NCBI GenBank assembly: GCA_963082975.1
Contig: OY720350.1
Span: 39,177,851 to 39,241,850, forward strand
Length of the DNA: 64,000 nucleotides
Direction: 5' to 3'
Source: Labia minor
Taxonomy: Eukaryota; Arthropoda; Insecta; Dermaptera; Spongiphoridae
Positions within the stretch are counted from its first letter, which is position 1. Each line of letters opens with the position of its first letter. The notes beneath the pieces are model-generated. The model had not been told where the DNA came from. It searched no databases and was given only the letters and a program-made list of their open reading frames with translations. The position numbers were made by a program, and so were the translations under genes. Below are positions 36,894 through 50,752 of this stretch, in pieces.

Positions 36894-39800
36894 TCTTAGT
36901 AAACCCTGCTATTTATGTAAAAAAATGTGCTTTTTTAATCATATATGTTTTGTTATATAAATTAACATTCATTATATATATATTGTTAAAAAGGCATTAA
37001 ATTAATCAGATAATAATGGTATGCAATAGACTAATAGTTGGCAAAATAAGTACAGTTAGCTTTAATTAATTGAAGTGATGTTCAATTTCAAGATAAGTTT
37101 TAAAATAATATGAGTTTTTAATAAAAGATTGTAAATCTATATTTTATATATAGATATTATATTATATATACCTATATATTAAAGTTTTCCTTAGATTAAC
37201 AATTTTGAACCAAATAATGATAATTTCTGTCATATTTGCCCCAAACTTAAAAACAAAAAATAATATTCGTATAATTTATATATTCAAGATATTTTCAATT
37301 TTACTAGAAACTTATCATTAATTTAATTAATAATTAAACCCAGACGCATGCAGTCAAAATATTTTCGTTTGTTTTTTTTTTGATAAATTTTGAAGGCACT
37401 TATTTTAATATTGAAAGTTGACTTTTCAGCTTTTCTGTATAACTGAAATTCCTTCCTCTCTCACCCAGTAAAAAAATATGAAAAATGTACTTAATTTTTT
37501 TAGATTATTCTAAAAATCTATTGAACTTGATAAAAATACATAAGATTAATATTTTAAGAATTTTGAAATTATCTTATAACAAAACAAAAAAGTAAAAGAA
37601 ATCGAAAATTTACTTTTAAAAATGAATTAGTTATGATATTATGGAATATATATCAATAAAATTCTAATATGTATAGATATACATAAATTTAATTGACTAG
37701 TGAATTAAAGTAATAAAATATAATAATTTATTTTTTTAATAATCTGTTGATAAATTATAAAAAATGTTTGAAACAGACTGATCAACTTCATATTAATTCA
37801 GTCTCTAAAAATTGGGACAATGTCCAAATCTTTCTGCCATACTACTCAGGGATTTAACTTTTTAATTTAATCTTTTCTTTTCCAAATTATAGATTTTTTC
37901 TAAAAATAATAGTTTAAAATTTTAATTCATAATATTATTTGTATTAAATTATATATGTGTCTTTCAAATAAATATGTAGAACAAACATTTTTTTTTACAT
38001 TAAAATTATCTTTATGTGCCCCTTATCATCTATAAAAATTTCTAATTCTAATTATTAAGTTATAGCTTATAATTATTAATTAAAATTTAAAAAGTACTTA
38101 TATTTTGTCATACTGTTAGTCTAATGAAAAAAGTGCGAGATGAGATTCATACAGACTGTGATAAAGGAAACAAATAATGATTCACCTCTTTATATCTAAT
38201 AAAAAAAACCATATCTCCCAAAATAAAAATAAATTATAAATATCCAATATATAAATATTAATAAAAATACTTGATTTATAAAATATAGTTATTAAAACGG
38301 CCAGAATAAAATGTGTATGAATAAAAATTATTAGAATAATGTTATTTTGCAAATAATTATCTTATTTTTGTTAATAAAAAAAATTGTATAGCTTATAATT
38401 TTGATAATTCATTGCAATCTTGATAACAAATCTTGAAAGGAATTTTTTCATTATAATATTTGTATAAAAAAGAAAAAATATGAATTGAAATAAAAAAAAC
38501 AAGAAAAAAAAGATTAACATAAATAATAAAATAAATTAAATGAATTCTTCTGCTTTTTTAAAGAATATTGATTAACACAAGAAATGCATTTATATATACA
38601 TATGAGTTTATTTATTCTTAAATGCTTTTATATGAATCTATTTAGAAAATAAAACTAAAAGAAAGATGAAATAAATTCTGATTTACGCGTTGATTTAAAA
38701 ACATATAATTATATTTATTTAATGCTCTTTCCAAATAGAACACATCAATGTACCAATATTTCTTCATTAATTATTTTTTTTATAATAATAAAACTAGGAT
38801 ATGTGTGTATTTATGTAAATGAAACAAATTAAATTATGTTTATATGTATATAATGCAATTATTTCAATTGTGTTTAATAATAAATTAATAGTCTTTAGAT
38901 AATTTCAAATGAAATTTCTCCCTTTTAATATGTAGAAGGCTTTTTTTTCGTTTTAATTATTTTACTGGAATTCATTTATTCAATTATTAAATTTTATTTT
39001 TAATTTATTTATTTATAATTAAAGGAATACAAATGAATAAATAAATAGCCTAAGAAAATGTTTTTTATGCCTCTAGATAAGAATAGATGCATTTTATATA
39101 ATGAATTTTTATATAACTTTAATTTGGAGTTTGAATTATGGGAACCCCCTCTGTAAATATAACTTTAGACTTTAAATGATTTTACAATAATTTTCTTTTC
39201 TGAAATAAATACTTTTAATTATAATTATTAATATTTTAATTTTATTTTAATTTTATAATTACTGAAAAAACAACTGTGTTTTAAAATTTATTTTCTATAA
39301 AATATGTATAATGTATGTATTTTATGAAATCTTATAATTTTATATAAAATAAAATAATAATTATAATTATTTTTTGATATTAACATTTCTACTTTTGAGT
39401 TAATAAAATGTTTCTGTCTAGTTGAGGAAATAAAAGTTAAAATAATTTTGTAAATAAAATTCATATTTTAAAAATAAAAATTATGGAAATTTATATTAAA
39501 CTTTCTCACTTCTATTTGGATTTTTTTTTAATAAATAAAAGAAATATTTTAATTCTCTTTTTTTTATTTTTTGTTTTTTTTTTTTTTTAATTTCTTTTAA
39601 ATTTAAATTTACTATGTCTTATTATTTTCTCAACTTACTGGCTATCATTTTTTATAACTATAATAGAAAAAGTATTTTTTTTTTCTTTAAAACAATTAAA
39701 TGAGTGCTGTTATGGCAATAAATAGTAAATACCTATCTAATATTATTTTTATAAAACACAAACTATAACTAAATTAAATCCAGCACAATAGCAAAACGAT

Positions 39801-42800
39801 TTTTTTTTTTCAATTTCTAGCTAAATTATGAATTAAAATACACTCGTGTATATAAAATAAAAATAAAATTTAAACATTTTGTATATATATATAAATATAT
39901 ATATCATATATTAATTAAACAAAAGCAGAAGAGATTCGTTCTTTTTATTTATTTTATTATATTAATCAGAATAAAGTATCATTAATTTAAGAAAGATTAA
40001 CAATCTTAAAAATATTATTGAATATTATAAATTAATAATACTAATTTACATGTATAATATAATTAATAGCATTAAAGGGTAATATAATTTTATTTTACTC
40101 TCAATCAATTAACTAACCAGGAGCTGAATATAAATAAATAAAACTTATTTCATTCTAGTTATATATTATTTACATTTCTTCAAAACTATTTTAAAAATTT
40201 TATAAAATATGTATATATTATATATAATAGAAACAAGTATTGATTATAAATTAAGATTTTACAAAATAGTTGTTTTATTATTTATAAAAATAAATTTATT
40301 ATTATTCTTAAGTATACATATATTATTAAATTGAAATTTTATTTGAAATATAATTAATCTATTATAAATCAGCAGAAAATTTTAAATTAGTTTTTAAATA
40401 AATAAATTGATTTTTTTTTTCTTTAATTAAATGTCTAACATTAAAGGAATAATTAAAATTTTTAATAATTTTAAAGAAATTTTGGGTAAACAATAAATTT
40501 ATCAAAATGACCCCATTAACAGCAACGACAGTGAGAAATAATTGTTCCATCGAAACTACAAAGAATAAAAAAACAAATTAAATTAATTGGGGATGAGTGA
40601 CTGGTTAATTTCATATTTCTTTATTTGTTTTTTTTTTTTAAATAATTTTTTATCCTATTTTAATAATTGAGAATTTTCTCTATCCCTCTCTCTTTATTTA
40701 TTTGATTTTATTATATTATTTAAATTATATTAATCTTAAATTTTCTTTTAATAATTTTTAACCAAAGTCAGAATTGTAATTTTTTTGTCTATTTTTTGTC
40801 AATAAACTTTTTTATTTGCTATTACCAATTACAAAGTTATTATAATTATAATTAATTAAAAAAAAATAAAAAAAAATATAAATGGAAATATAGTTATTAT
40901 AACAATTTCACAATAAAAATAATTATTCACTTGTATATACTTGTATATACTCCTATATCTATTTACGAATAATTTATTTTGTAATTTATATTTTAACATA
41001 TAATAAATTTAAAAATAAACTCACAAATGTAGTTATATCCCTTAAAATAATTATTTATCTCCACTTTAAAATAATCGATAATTATTATTTTATAAATTTT
41101 AGATCAGCTCCTGATTTGTATCTTGATTGAAACAAACCACTCCAAAGTTTCTAGTCTTTATGTTCTTAGTTTGTATTTCAATACTTATAATGTGAAAAGG
41201 AAAGACAAAATGTACATGATAATATCTAAAATTAATAGTATTGTTTATTATATATAAGAATATCATCATTCAAAGACACACATCTCTTACATATCCCTTA
41301 TAGTATTGCATGGTTCAGTTAATTACTTGTACAAGTATACTTATTTGTATAATACAATACATACATTTTAAACATTGTATATTTTCCTAAACAAGTAGAT
41401 GGATATTCAAAAAAAAAAAAAGAAATCACATCTCTGGCACGCCCTTATTCAAATCCAACAAATAATGCAATCATTTTTTTTTAATATATATTTATTGTAT
41501 TCAACAATAAATTTGCTTGTTTTGTTTTTTTGAAGGAATAACATTTCATAAATTTATCTATCTGTAATATTAATTTAAAAAATAAAATTATAATATTATT
41601 GTTTAATTTAAATAATATTTTATAAACATAAATTAACATTTTATTTATTTAATTTTATATAAATAATAATAAAAATTAATTATATGTATATATACATATA
41701 TTGTAGCAGAAATTGCTTAAATTTAGTAGAATGTCAAATTATTTTATATTGTAGAAACATTTTGAAAAAATACATAAAAATGTAATTACTACATTTTTTT
41801 TGTAGATAAAAAATTATTTTATAAAAAAAATATAAGTAAATGTTTATTATAGTTTTAAAATCTGTGAAATATTTATGGTATTTTATTTATTGATTTATCA
41901 TTATTATTTATAATATTATTTCTATTTTTGTTTATTTTTTTATAATTTTCGTTATAAAGTTGTTTTTTTTTAATTTAAATAATTAAATCTATTCAAATAA
42001 TAATATGTGTAATTTTATTTTAATATTACAATAATTTATAAAATATTTAACTAATAAAATTGAAGAATATGATAAGATGAATGGCACCATGAATCTCTCT
42101 ATTTCGAAAATATCTCCATCCCTTTCTAAAATTTAATTTTTTAAAATTTCTTTGCAATTCATGTAAAGAGTTGATATTTAAAATTAACAATATATTTTAT
42201 AAAAACATTTAGTTCATATTTTATATTATTAAAATTTTTTATTAAAAATATATTTACTATTGTCATTACTATTCTAAATTATATTACTATTTATATATAT
42301 ATTATATTCGCATATTTCAAAATAATCATTCAAATTAAGAATTATAAAATGTTTTAATTATTATAAAAATTGGAAATGTTATTCCTTAAATATAATTAAA
42401 AAGAAATTAATATATAATAACAATTAATTTGGGCTCGCACTTGGTGTTTTGTGTCGAGTGAAATGGATGGGCCTAGCCTTAAAACTAGTCAACTAATATA
42501 ATATGGTGCTTGGTATCTAAATATAATAATACTTAAATAAAAATAACAACATCAATATAAAACCAACAACAAATGCTTAAATTGAACTATTTTTTTGTAA
42601 TATGATTCTTCCAGCAAAAAAATAAAGTAATTTAAAAAAAATATTAGAATTTTTAATTTTTTGTAGGTACCTAATGTTAATATATATATATTTATTAAAT
42701 ATTTATTATAAAAAGAAATATTTTGTAAATTAATTAATTAATAATATTAATTTCTTTCAAGGCTGTGGCCTTTAGTAATGTCGAATATATCAACCCTCCA

Positions 42801-43022
42801 CCACAAAATCATAGTATAAATTCAAGTTTTTTTTCTTTTGTTTTTATTTTTTTGCTTGTAATCTTTGTATTACTATTCCGATTAATAAAAAAAATTAAAT
42901 ATTTGATTTTACATTTAAGAAGAATATTAAAGAATTTACTTAGCTGTTCTCCTAATTATTCTTTGACATTTTGTTATTCAGTGATAACAGTGTTTTCTCT
43001 AACCTGTGCAAGCGCAAAGATA
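34830..43022. other. Very AT-rich sequence without recognised gene
   Basis: About 8 kb of A/T-dominated sequence with (TA)n arrays (for example 36487-36530 and 36855-36890) and many short inverted repeats, such as a weak pair at 35929-36017. A single hAT end lies at 35507-35576. A small less AT-rich patch at 42430-42500 is unassigned. Short open frames here consist of low-complexity residues (I, Y, F, L, K) and are not genes. Confidence 0.75.
35507..35576 (-). mobile_element. Solitary hAT-type terminus
   Basis: In reverse complement it reads CAGTGCAGGATTATCCAATA, then GGGCCCACACTTTTAGGGGC. This is the CAGNGCNGGATTA plus GGGCCC pattern of hAT ends, as seen at 20220 and 56762. No partner end was found nearby. 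Confidence 0.55.
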
Positions 43023-43040
43023 TTTTAAAGTAGTGATTCT

Positions 43041-44686
43041 GAATACATACGAAAATTCCCTCCGAACCAAAATTCCCTCTGACAAAAATTCCCTCTAGCA
43101 AAATTCCCTCTGAGGTTGGGCTAGGAATGAAATTTTATTTTTTTTAATAATTAAGCAAATTAAGAATAATTTAATAAAAAAGATAAATATAATCAGTGGC
43201 GTACCTAGAACTTTTGCCGCCCGGGGCGATCTCCAGTTTGCCGCCCTTTTTATTATAAGTCAATCAAATAGTGGTATTTATAAATTAATGCACATAAATA
43301 AATTATTAAGTTATTTAATCAATATTAATTAATACGCAGAGTAAATTTTTTTACACATATTTGTATGCACTCGTAAACATATTAATATATTTACTCTTCT
43401 AGCTTTCATACTAGAAAAATCGTGTATAATGCTCTCAAAATTTATATTTATATTTTTTCCGCCGGCCTGCTTTTCAAAAAAAATCGATGATTTAAAAAAA
43501 TATTGGTATATCACTTCAAAGTAATCATATAAACTTTTCAAAAGAAATGACATTTATAAACTGATATCAAAAAATTTTAGTTAGGAAAAATTGCTGAACA
43601 AAATCGTAAAGATGCGTTTAAAAATTCAACGAATTTTAATGAATACAATAAAATAAAATTATTATCCTGTTCTTGGAATTAGAATTCAAAATTTACACTA
43701 AAATGCATTTATATACACCGAGGAATAATATTCGAAATCATATAGTTAATCATAATTTATATAAATCAAATAGTAAACTTATAATAATCAAAATAATAAT
43801 TTATTATTCAAGAAAGATAAAAAATAAATATGAAATGAATAAGTTGCTTTTTACAACTATAACTAAATATAAAAAATGCCGCCCCAAGATAAGTGCCGCC
43901 CGGTGCGGACCGCACCCACCGCACCACCCTAGGTACGCCACTGAATATAATCAATCATAATCATAAATAAATTGTTTAATCATTCTCTTTTTATTAAATT
44001 AAAACTAAAAATATTCTTCCATCTTTTATTGCTTAATTTATTTTAAGTAAAAATATTCAATATAATATATTGAATATTTTTACTTAAATATATATAATAT
44101 ATATATGTATGTTTAGGTTTCTTTATTATAAAAGGTTATTTACGGGTTATTTCCACGTTGAATTAAAAAAATTGACCCATATCATTCTTTTTTATTAAAT
44201 GTATTCTTAATTATTAAATAAAATAAAATTTAATTCAGAGCCCAACCTCAGAGGGAATATTGGTAGAGGGAATCGGTAGAAGTTGGGCTCGGAATGAAAT
44301 TTTATTTTATTTAATAATCAAACAAATTAAGAATACATTTAATAAAAAAGAATGACGTGTGTGTGGGTCACTTTTTTTAATTCAACGTGGAAATAACTCG
44401 TCAATAACCTTTTATAATAAAGAAACCTAAACATACATATATATATTGAATATTTTTACTTAAAATAAATTAAGCAATAAAAGATGGAAGAATATTTTTA
44501 GTTTTAATTTAATAAAAAGAGAATAATTAAACAATTTATTTATCATTTTGATTGATTATATTTATCTTTTTTATTAAATTATTCTTAATTTGCTTAATTA
44601 TTAAAAAAAATAAAATTTCATTCCTAGCCCAACCTCAGAGAGAATTTTGCTAGAGGGAATTTTCGTCGGAGGGAAACATGATACGA
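43041..44686. mobile_element. Foldback element with AATTCCCTCTGA repeats, inserted with 8-bp TSD (GTGATTCT)
   Basis: GTGATTCT occurs on both sides (43033-43040 and 44687-44694). The two arms, each about 420 bp without the nested element, are inverted copies: they run from iterated AATTCCCTCTGA motifs through GAGGTTGGGCTAGGAATGAA and TTAATAATTAAGCAAATTAA to the centre near 44255, where further GAGGGAAT motifs lie. The left arm is interrupted by hAT family J copy 2. It encodes no protein. Confidence 0.85.
43194..43943. mobile_element. hAT non-autonomous element, family J copy 2, 8-bp TSD (AATATAAT)
   Basis: It is in inverse orientation to the copy at 24988-25742, with the same CAGTGGCGTACCTAG ends and nearly the same length (750 against 755 bp). 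Perfect flanking repeats AATATAAT (43186-43193, 43944-43951) mark the insertion. It is the innermost and so the youngest element of the nest. Confidence 0.93.
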
Positions 44687-45112
44687 GTGATTCTCAACCT
44701 GGACGATATCGCCCACTTGGGGGCGTTCGACATCTTAAAAGGGGCGATTATTTGACTAAACAATTTTGGGGTGCGATAATATTTTTTTTTGGGGGGGAGA
44801 GGGGGCGAAATCATTTTCAACTCTAAAATAAGGTAAGATGATTTGAATTTTTATTAAAATTTATAGAGGGGCGAATTATGAAGCCGGCCTACGAAGTGGG
44901 CATTTGGTCCAAAAAGGTTGAGAACCACTATTTTAAAGTATATTTATAAGAATTATACGTAAATACAAAAAATATAATTACAATTCTTTACATCTTCATT
45001 ATAACAATTAATTTTCTTGTGTATTGTACATATAAACATATAAAATTGATATTAAAAATATAAGTTAAACCTTAAATATTTATTATATTCATTAATTTAA
45101 AATAATTAATTG

Positions 45113-45466
45113 CCTGCAATCCACAAGCAGGACAGAAAACACTGAACGTGTTCGAGAGATGCTAACAAAAGATCGGCGATTGACTCTGTGACTAATAACC
45201 GAAGAATTGGGTATTGGCAAAGACAGTAAGTAGTATTTTCTGATGTCCTGCTTGTGGATTGTCGGCCTGAACGTTATGACGGCTATTCTGAGAACGATTC
45301 CACATCAAGACTTCTCCAACAGTTTTCAAGCGTTATACCAACGTTTTCGAAAGTGTGTTGTGGGTAGTGGAGAGTGTTTTGAAGGTCAATAAGGTATTTA
45401 CAATTAGCATTCTCTTTTTATGTTTTTATCATACCATTCACCAAACTTTTTAGATACACCTCGTAT
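45113..45466 (+). pseudogene. Mariner remnant with an odd 18-bp inverted repeat
   Basis: An N-terminal piece reads ENTERVREMLTKDRRLTL and, after a stop, LITEELGIGKDS. The C-terminal piece reads LNVMTAILRTIPHQDFSNSF, QALYQRFRKCVVGSGECF, EGQ and stop at 45390-45392. The element ends in AGATACACCTCGTATA, the type of terminus found in mariner elements. The whole catalytic core is missing. CAATCCACAAGCAGGACA (about 45117) and its exact complement (about 45243) flank the N-terminal piece, which is not normal mariner structure. Confidence 0.78.
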
Positions 45467-46326
45467 ATATTGTTTGTTAAGTCAAAGTTAATGTATTTTT
45501 CAAACCTTAATAGCAAAGATATAACAATTTAACAATTCTTAATCAAAACCTTTCAACATTAAATTCATAGTACAATCCGCACATTCAAGCTTTTTGTGCC
45601 TTACGTATATGCAACCCATTATACACTAACTTGTATATACTAAAGTGTTAAAGATCTATTGGATTATAATGTTAAAAAAATTATAAATTAAATAACAATT
45701 TTTATTTTTTAAAATATTTTAGTAGTAGAATTATGTACATAAAATATATATATACTGTAACTTTTTAATATATATTTCATGTATATATATATATATACAT
45801 ATGTATATATATAAATATAAATGATGGAGATTTGGTTATAAAAAAAAGATTATATGGGTATAATCATTTGGTTATGATTTCATTCAAATTTATTTATTAA
45901 TGATTAGTAGAAGAAGATTAAAGTATTTAAAATTCCTTAAACAGAAAAAACATAATTAATGATCCAATAATTTTATATTAATTATATATATTATTAATAA
46001 TGAGCTATGAAGAGAGAAAAACATTAAAATCAAATAAATGAATAGAGGTATTAATAGTGAACTTGTCAATACTCATTCCAAAATAATAATATATAGAAGG
46101 ATTTAGGAATTAATTTTAAAACTATGTATATCAATATTATAAAAAAATATTAAAAATTAATTTTAATATAGAAATAAAAATAAAAATAAATCAAATTCAA
46201 AAAAAGAATTTAGAAACTTATAGTATACTCTTTTTAATTACAAATAAATAAGTTTTCCGAGAGTAAAGTACTTATATTATCGATGCATTTCCGGTATGCA
46301 TAATCAATATGGGAACATACATATTA

Positions 46327-46976
46327 AATAAGTTGACCTGTGGCCAGGTCCGAACCGACCGACGGTTTGAAATAAATTAATTTCCAGCTACAGAAACAAT
46401 TTCAAATAATTTTAATATATCTATTAATGTAATAAAAAACAGATATAGATAGAACATAAATATTTTTAATTTTATTTTATTTATAATATATAGCTGTAGT
46501 AGCAGGCGTTGCCCGGCGTTACCCGAGGTTGTGACTTCATGAAGGGCTGGGTGACGTCATATAATTTTAAATTAAGAAAAAACTAATAAATATGATTTTC
46601 CCGAGGATAAAACCAATACATTCGTGGTGATATGTAAAAAATCTCCTCATGTGAAATTTGGTATGAAAATAACCCTTCCCTTCCTATCGTCGATCGCTAA
46701 TACTACCACTTCCGGTTTCCGGATTTGCACCAAAAGTTGATCAATTCATCCCACTGATGCATTAAGTAAATATATCAAATTTCATCAAAATCCGTTGAGC
46801 CGTTCAGGCTGTACACATCTATATAGACGGACAGACGGACAGACGGACGGACAGACATCATGCTAAAAATACTTTTTTCTGTTAAGAAAATGCATGATTC
46901 GTGGAGATATGTGAAAATCTCCACATGTGAAATTTGGTGTGAAAACAATACCTCCCTTACTATCGTCGGTCGGTAA
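46327..46976 (-). mobile_element. Repeat family B, copy B4, full length with an extra module
   Basis: It has both subterminal ACCGACCGACG repeats, the terminal hairpin, the microsatellite of GGAC/AGAC units (46826-46856), the central box and the 5' end TATCGTCGGTCGGTAAA. In place of the usual GTAAGACCAGGC, it has TAGCTGTAGTAGCAGGCGTT and GCCCGGCGTTACCCGAGG (46488-46528). The first CRE-like site is mutated (TGACTTCA, 46532-46539); the second, TGACGTCA, is intact (46552-46559). Confidence 0.87.
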
Positions 46977-47518
46977 AAATATACAATTATCTTAATTCTA
47001 ATTTACCTAAAAAATGTAACAATTGAATAAAAGTCCTTGTGTATGCTGTTTAAACTTATTTATAATTATTTCAATTAAATATATCAATATAAAATATCAT
47101 TTGGATTAACCTTCATAATATCTCAACAATGACAATAATTAATTAATATTATTAATTAATTATTTATAACATTATAGCATTGTAACATTATAAACATCTA
47201 TAATATATAATATATAGGAATATAAAATTTAATTAAAATTTATTGAGATTGAATTTGTGTAATTTATTTAAAAATATTAGTATATCAATCACATGGATTA
47301 TTATTTTTTTTATATTTCACTATGATGTAATGTTTTTAGTTCATTTCTTATTTAATGTTTTCCAATATTGAATATAACGAATAATGTTACGATATTTATT
47401 TATTTATATATGCGATGAGATAGGAAGTGGGAAGAGATATTTAAGAAGAAAGCCAATGGATCAAAAGATCGGTCTAGCAGAGGTGAGATAATTTGTTAAG
47501 TCGTTTTCGAATCGGTTT

Positions 47519-47640
47519 CTGAATGAATGAATGAACTGTATTGCAACAGCCGGGTGCCCCACCCGGTCGCTTTCGCCTGACAACGCCCTTACGGTCGACG
47601 GCCCACCCAATCTGAAAAAATAAAAAAAAAAGATTTCATT
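47519..47640 (-). repeat. Possible LINE 3' end with (ATTC)n tail
   Basis: On the minus strand a GC-rich segment (GGGCCGTCGACCGTAAGGGC, GGGTGGGGCACCCGGCTGTT) runs into TTGCAATACAG and then three to four ATTC repeats. A GC-rich 3'UTR closing in a tetranucleotide array is common for CR1-like LINEs. The upstream frame shows no recognisable RT. Low certainty. Confidence 0.35.
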
Positions 47641-47969
47641 TTTCAGGAGGCCCCGATCAAACTGATCTTTACTGCAAAAATATCTACCCATTTTGTTCTT
47701 TTCTCTTTTTATTAAACTCAAAAGGATAAAAAAATATTCAGATTATATTAATATTAAAAATAATAATGAATATCATATTTTTATTGAATATTAATAAACG
47801 CAATCTGTCACATTCTATGATGATGATGATTTCTTATCTTATTTTATACTAGTAAAAATTATATATATATTGGTATTTTTGAGATATTAAACCGCTCTAA
47901 GGATTTTTTTTGAAATTCACACCATAGATAATTTTTATAAAGAAAAATCGATCTGTATTAGTTTTAGCC

Positions 47970-48110
47970 TCGGTAAAATCATCTTTGTTAGGTTTTTCTT
48001 AAATTACAATAGTAGATTTAAATGACGTCAGCAACTACATCAGACAGCGCTTCCTTAAATACAAAATATTATAAATAAAATAAAATTAAAAATATCTATT
48101 TTAATAATAT
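47970..48110 (+). repeat. Diverged fragment of repeat family B (B7)
   Basis: The order AGTTTTAGCCTCGGTAAAAT, CATCTTTGTTAGGTTTTTCT, ATGACGTCA and ATTATAAATAAAATAAAATT, AAAAATAT follows the second half of family B, with one TGACGTCA (48024-48031 region) and a degraded second site. Both termini are missing. Confidence 0.55.
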
Positions 48111-49178
48111 TTTGTAATCAAATTATATATCATATATACGTGTATTATGTTATATCCAAAGGCTATACTTTTCTGACTCTCAGTGCATTAATACGTACGT
48201 TTAAGGGCTGCTTGAAATTTATGTTCTTTTAAATTTTTTGAAATTGTTTCATATATTTTGTCGCTTATATATTTTAAATAATAATCTTAATCTTAAAAAT
48301 TCATAAAGAATAATTTTTTTGGCTCGGTGTACCAGGTACTTATGTATAATAGTAGAAAATAAACTTAATTTGTCGGGGGCTTTGGATTATAATTATTTAA
48401 GGGAATACTTTGCTTTCAAAAAATTAAACATTCATATTTAAACATATAATTATCGTTTTAAATAAAATTAAATTAATCAATGAATTTAATTTTTCATTAA
48501 TATAATAATAATAAATCCTCAAATTGGTGACTAAATTGAATTTCGGATGATCGATGGAGTTGACAATTGATGATTTACAGTTATTACCCTTATTGTTAAT
48601 TTTTTTAATATATTGCTACTAAAACCAGTAAAAATCAATTTACATACCAATTTATTTTATTTGTATAATAATCTTAAAGTCTATTGAATTTTTTATTATA
48701 CATTTATTTGATATGCAAGTAGTTCAGAAACAAATTTTAAATTAAATTTTAAAAATTAAAAGAAACAAAAAATTATTTCGAGCGCATACTGACGGATGTA
48801 AAATAATAAATAAATAAAGTAATAAATAAACAAAATATAATAATATAATGAAGAAAAAAGAACAAAATTTGTAAATACATATAAATAAATAAAAAATAAA
48901 ATTAATTAATTACCGACAAAGTATTATATTTTTTTGGAAATTAACGCAACCGGTTTATATTCTGTCCAGCAATTTCATTTTATATAAGAATACCCCTCCC
49001 ACTAACTCTGTATATCTTTTTTTTTTTGGAACTATTTTACATAAGGAACATTTTTATTTTAACTCAAAAAATACCAACACATTAATTATAAATAAGTCAA
49101 TTTAAAAGAAATATTCATATATAACTATCTTTAAGTATGTAAAATATACATATAATTCAAATTAATCAAAAAAAAAAT

Positions 49179-49750
49179 CTGGAGTGTCTCCACTCGACTA
49201 TCTCGCAAATTTGAATTGGATTAAATTACATGTATTAAATTAAATTAATTAAATTATAAATTAAAATTAATAAATAATGTCAGCGCATGTTTGGCTATTT
49301 GTTGATGGCATCACGTCACGTGTTGGCGCGTGAGATTTGCAGTGTTAAAAAATTAATTCTTGTACTTTCAGAGATTCAATCAAGGTGAAATTCTATATAT
49401 AGCAGTTTTATACAATTATTAATCAAGTGAAAAATTATCAAACATATATCTTTATTTTTATGGTCAGTTTAGAAGAAAAAAATTCAAAACGTTGTAGGTA
49501 ATGACCCTCTTCCGGTTGAGCTACATTTCTCAAAAGTTGATAGAAAACTATGAATTTTGAATAATGCCCATGTACCAAATTTCATCATTCTAGCTCAAAC
49601 CGTATTTGCCTAATTTTGGTTACATACATACACAGACATTTTTCTCAACCTTAGTGAAAATGATTCAGGAACCTTCAAAACGTATAAAAACATCAAAATC
49701 TCAACATCGAAAATTTTCGTGATCGCAATACTACCTCTGGCGAGATAGTA
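49179..49750 (-). mobile_element. Repeat family A, copy A6
   Basis: It starts CTGGAGTGTCTCCACTCGAC and ends GGCGAGATAGTA, both termini intact. The CA microsatellite is almost absent (only CATACATACACAGACA at 49623-49638), unlike A2, A5 and A7, so the array is not needed for the element's presence. Confidence 0.88.
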
Positions 49751-50752
49751 ATAATAAATTAAAGCGAAAAATGTTATAATTTTTCTTTGAAGACTAAAAA
49801 ATAATTGAATTGAATCTAATATAAAAGAATTATATTTATTAATTTAAATTGTATAATCTTTTATTATAATTATTAGTAAAAATATTAATTTATTTTTATT
49901 TTTTTGATATATAAAGTGATATTAAAAATTAAAATAATTAAGTATTGAATTAATTATATAATTTCAATCTATACATATACATAATTAAAAAATATGTAAG
50001 TATGATGAAAAATCTTTTATTAATTGTTATGTATATACTAGTAACTAAAAGCATATGATGATAAAAGAGAAATTAAATTGTCGGCTCATCATTTTATTTA
50101 TTTTTTTTTTTTGAATTGATCTATAAAAAAAAATAGTTAAATGAAATAATGATCTAAAGAGAGAGGGGAAAATATTTGAGTGCTCTCTTGACTGAGAAAG
50201 TATTCGAGCCAATCAAAAATTCGGCCTTGAATTCTTTAGTTAACTAACTAATAACCGGAAGTTCATGTTTAGAGAAAGTTGTCAAAGTAAATATTACATT
50301 ATACTAGGATAATAATAAGCTATCCAGAATTAAATAAAGAAACAGTCTATGCAAATAAGAGTCAAGAAAATAGCTTAACTTCTTAAAAAGATTCCGAAAT
50401 CATAATGGAGTAGTTTTTTTTTATTTGAATGAAGATTTGTTCTTTTCCAAGGGACTTGGGCATAAGCAATGTTTAAAAAAAAGATTAAATAAATAAAAAC
50501 TAGGATCTCTCATTAAAAGAGTAAAATGTTTTGAAATATGTGGCTTTCATTTTATTTTAGTGGTAGAACATTATCCATTATATTTGTTTATTATTATTCA
50601 AAGCTCTTAAAAATATAATTTAATCAACATTCACATTGATGTAATTGTATGAAATTTGTAAATTGTAAAGATTTTTTTCAAAACACCCTATTTTAAGTGA
50701 AACTAATAGTTTAATTTTTTTATAATTAGAAAATAAACATGGATAATATATA

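Larger units (their letters stand above)
43031..44930. mobile_element. Outer hAT MITE of a three-level nest, 8-bp TSD (TTTTAAAG)
   Basis: The left terminus is TAGTGATTCT and the right one GTTGAGAACCACTA, the hAT pair usually seen as CAGTGGTTCTCAACC. The direct repeats TTTTAAAG (43023-43030, 44931-44938) flank it. Only the first 10 bases lie left of the inner insertion; the rest, from CAACCTGGACGATATCGCCC, is at 44695-44930. Without insertions it would be about 250 bp and non-coding. Confidence 0.83.

Noticed and set aside
42765-43028. Open frame of 87 codons on the + strand with a hydrophobic stretch
   Set aside because: Composition follows AT-rich background, no splice context or homology recognised, and it runs into a hAT target site.
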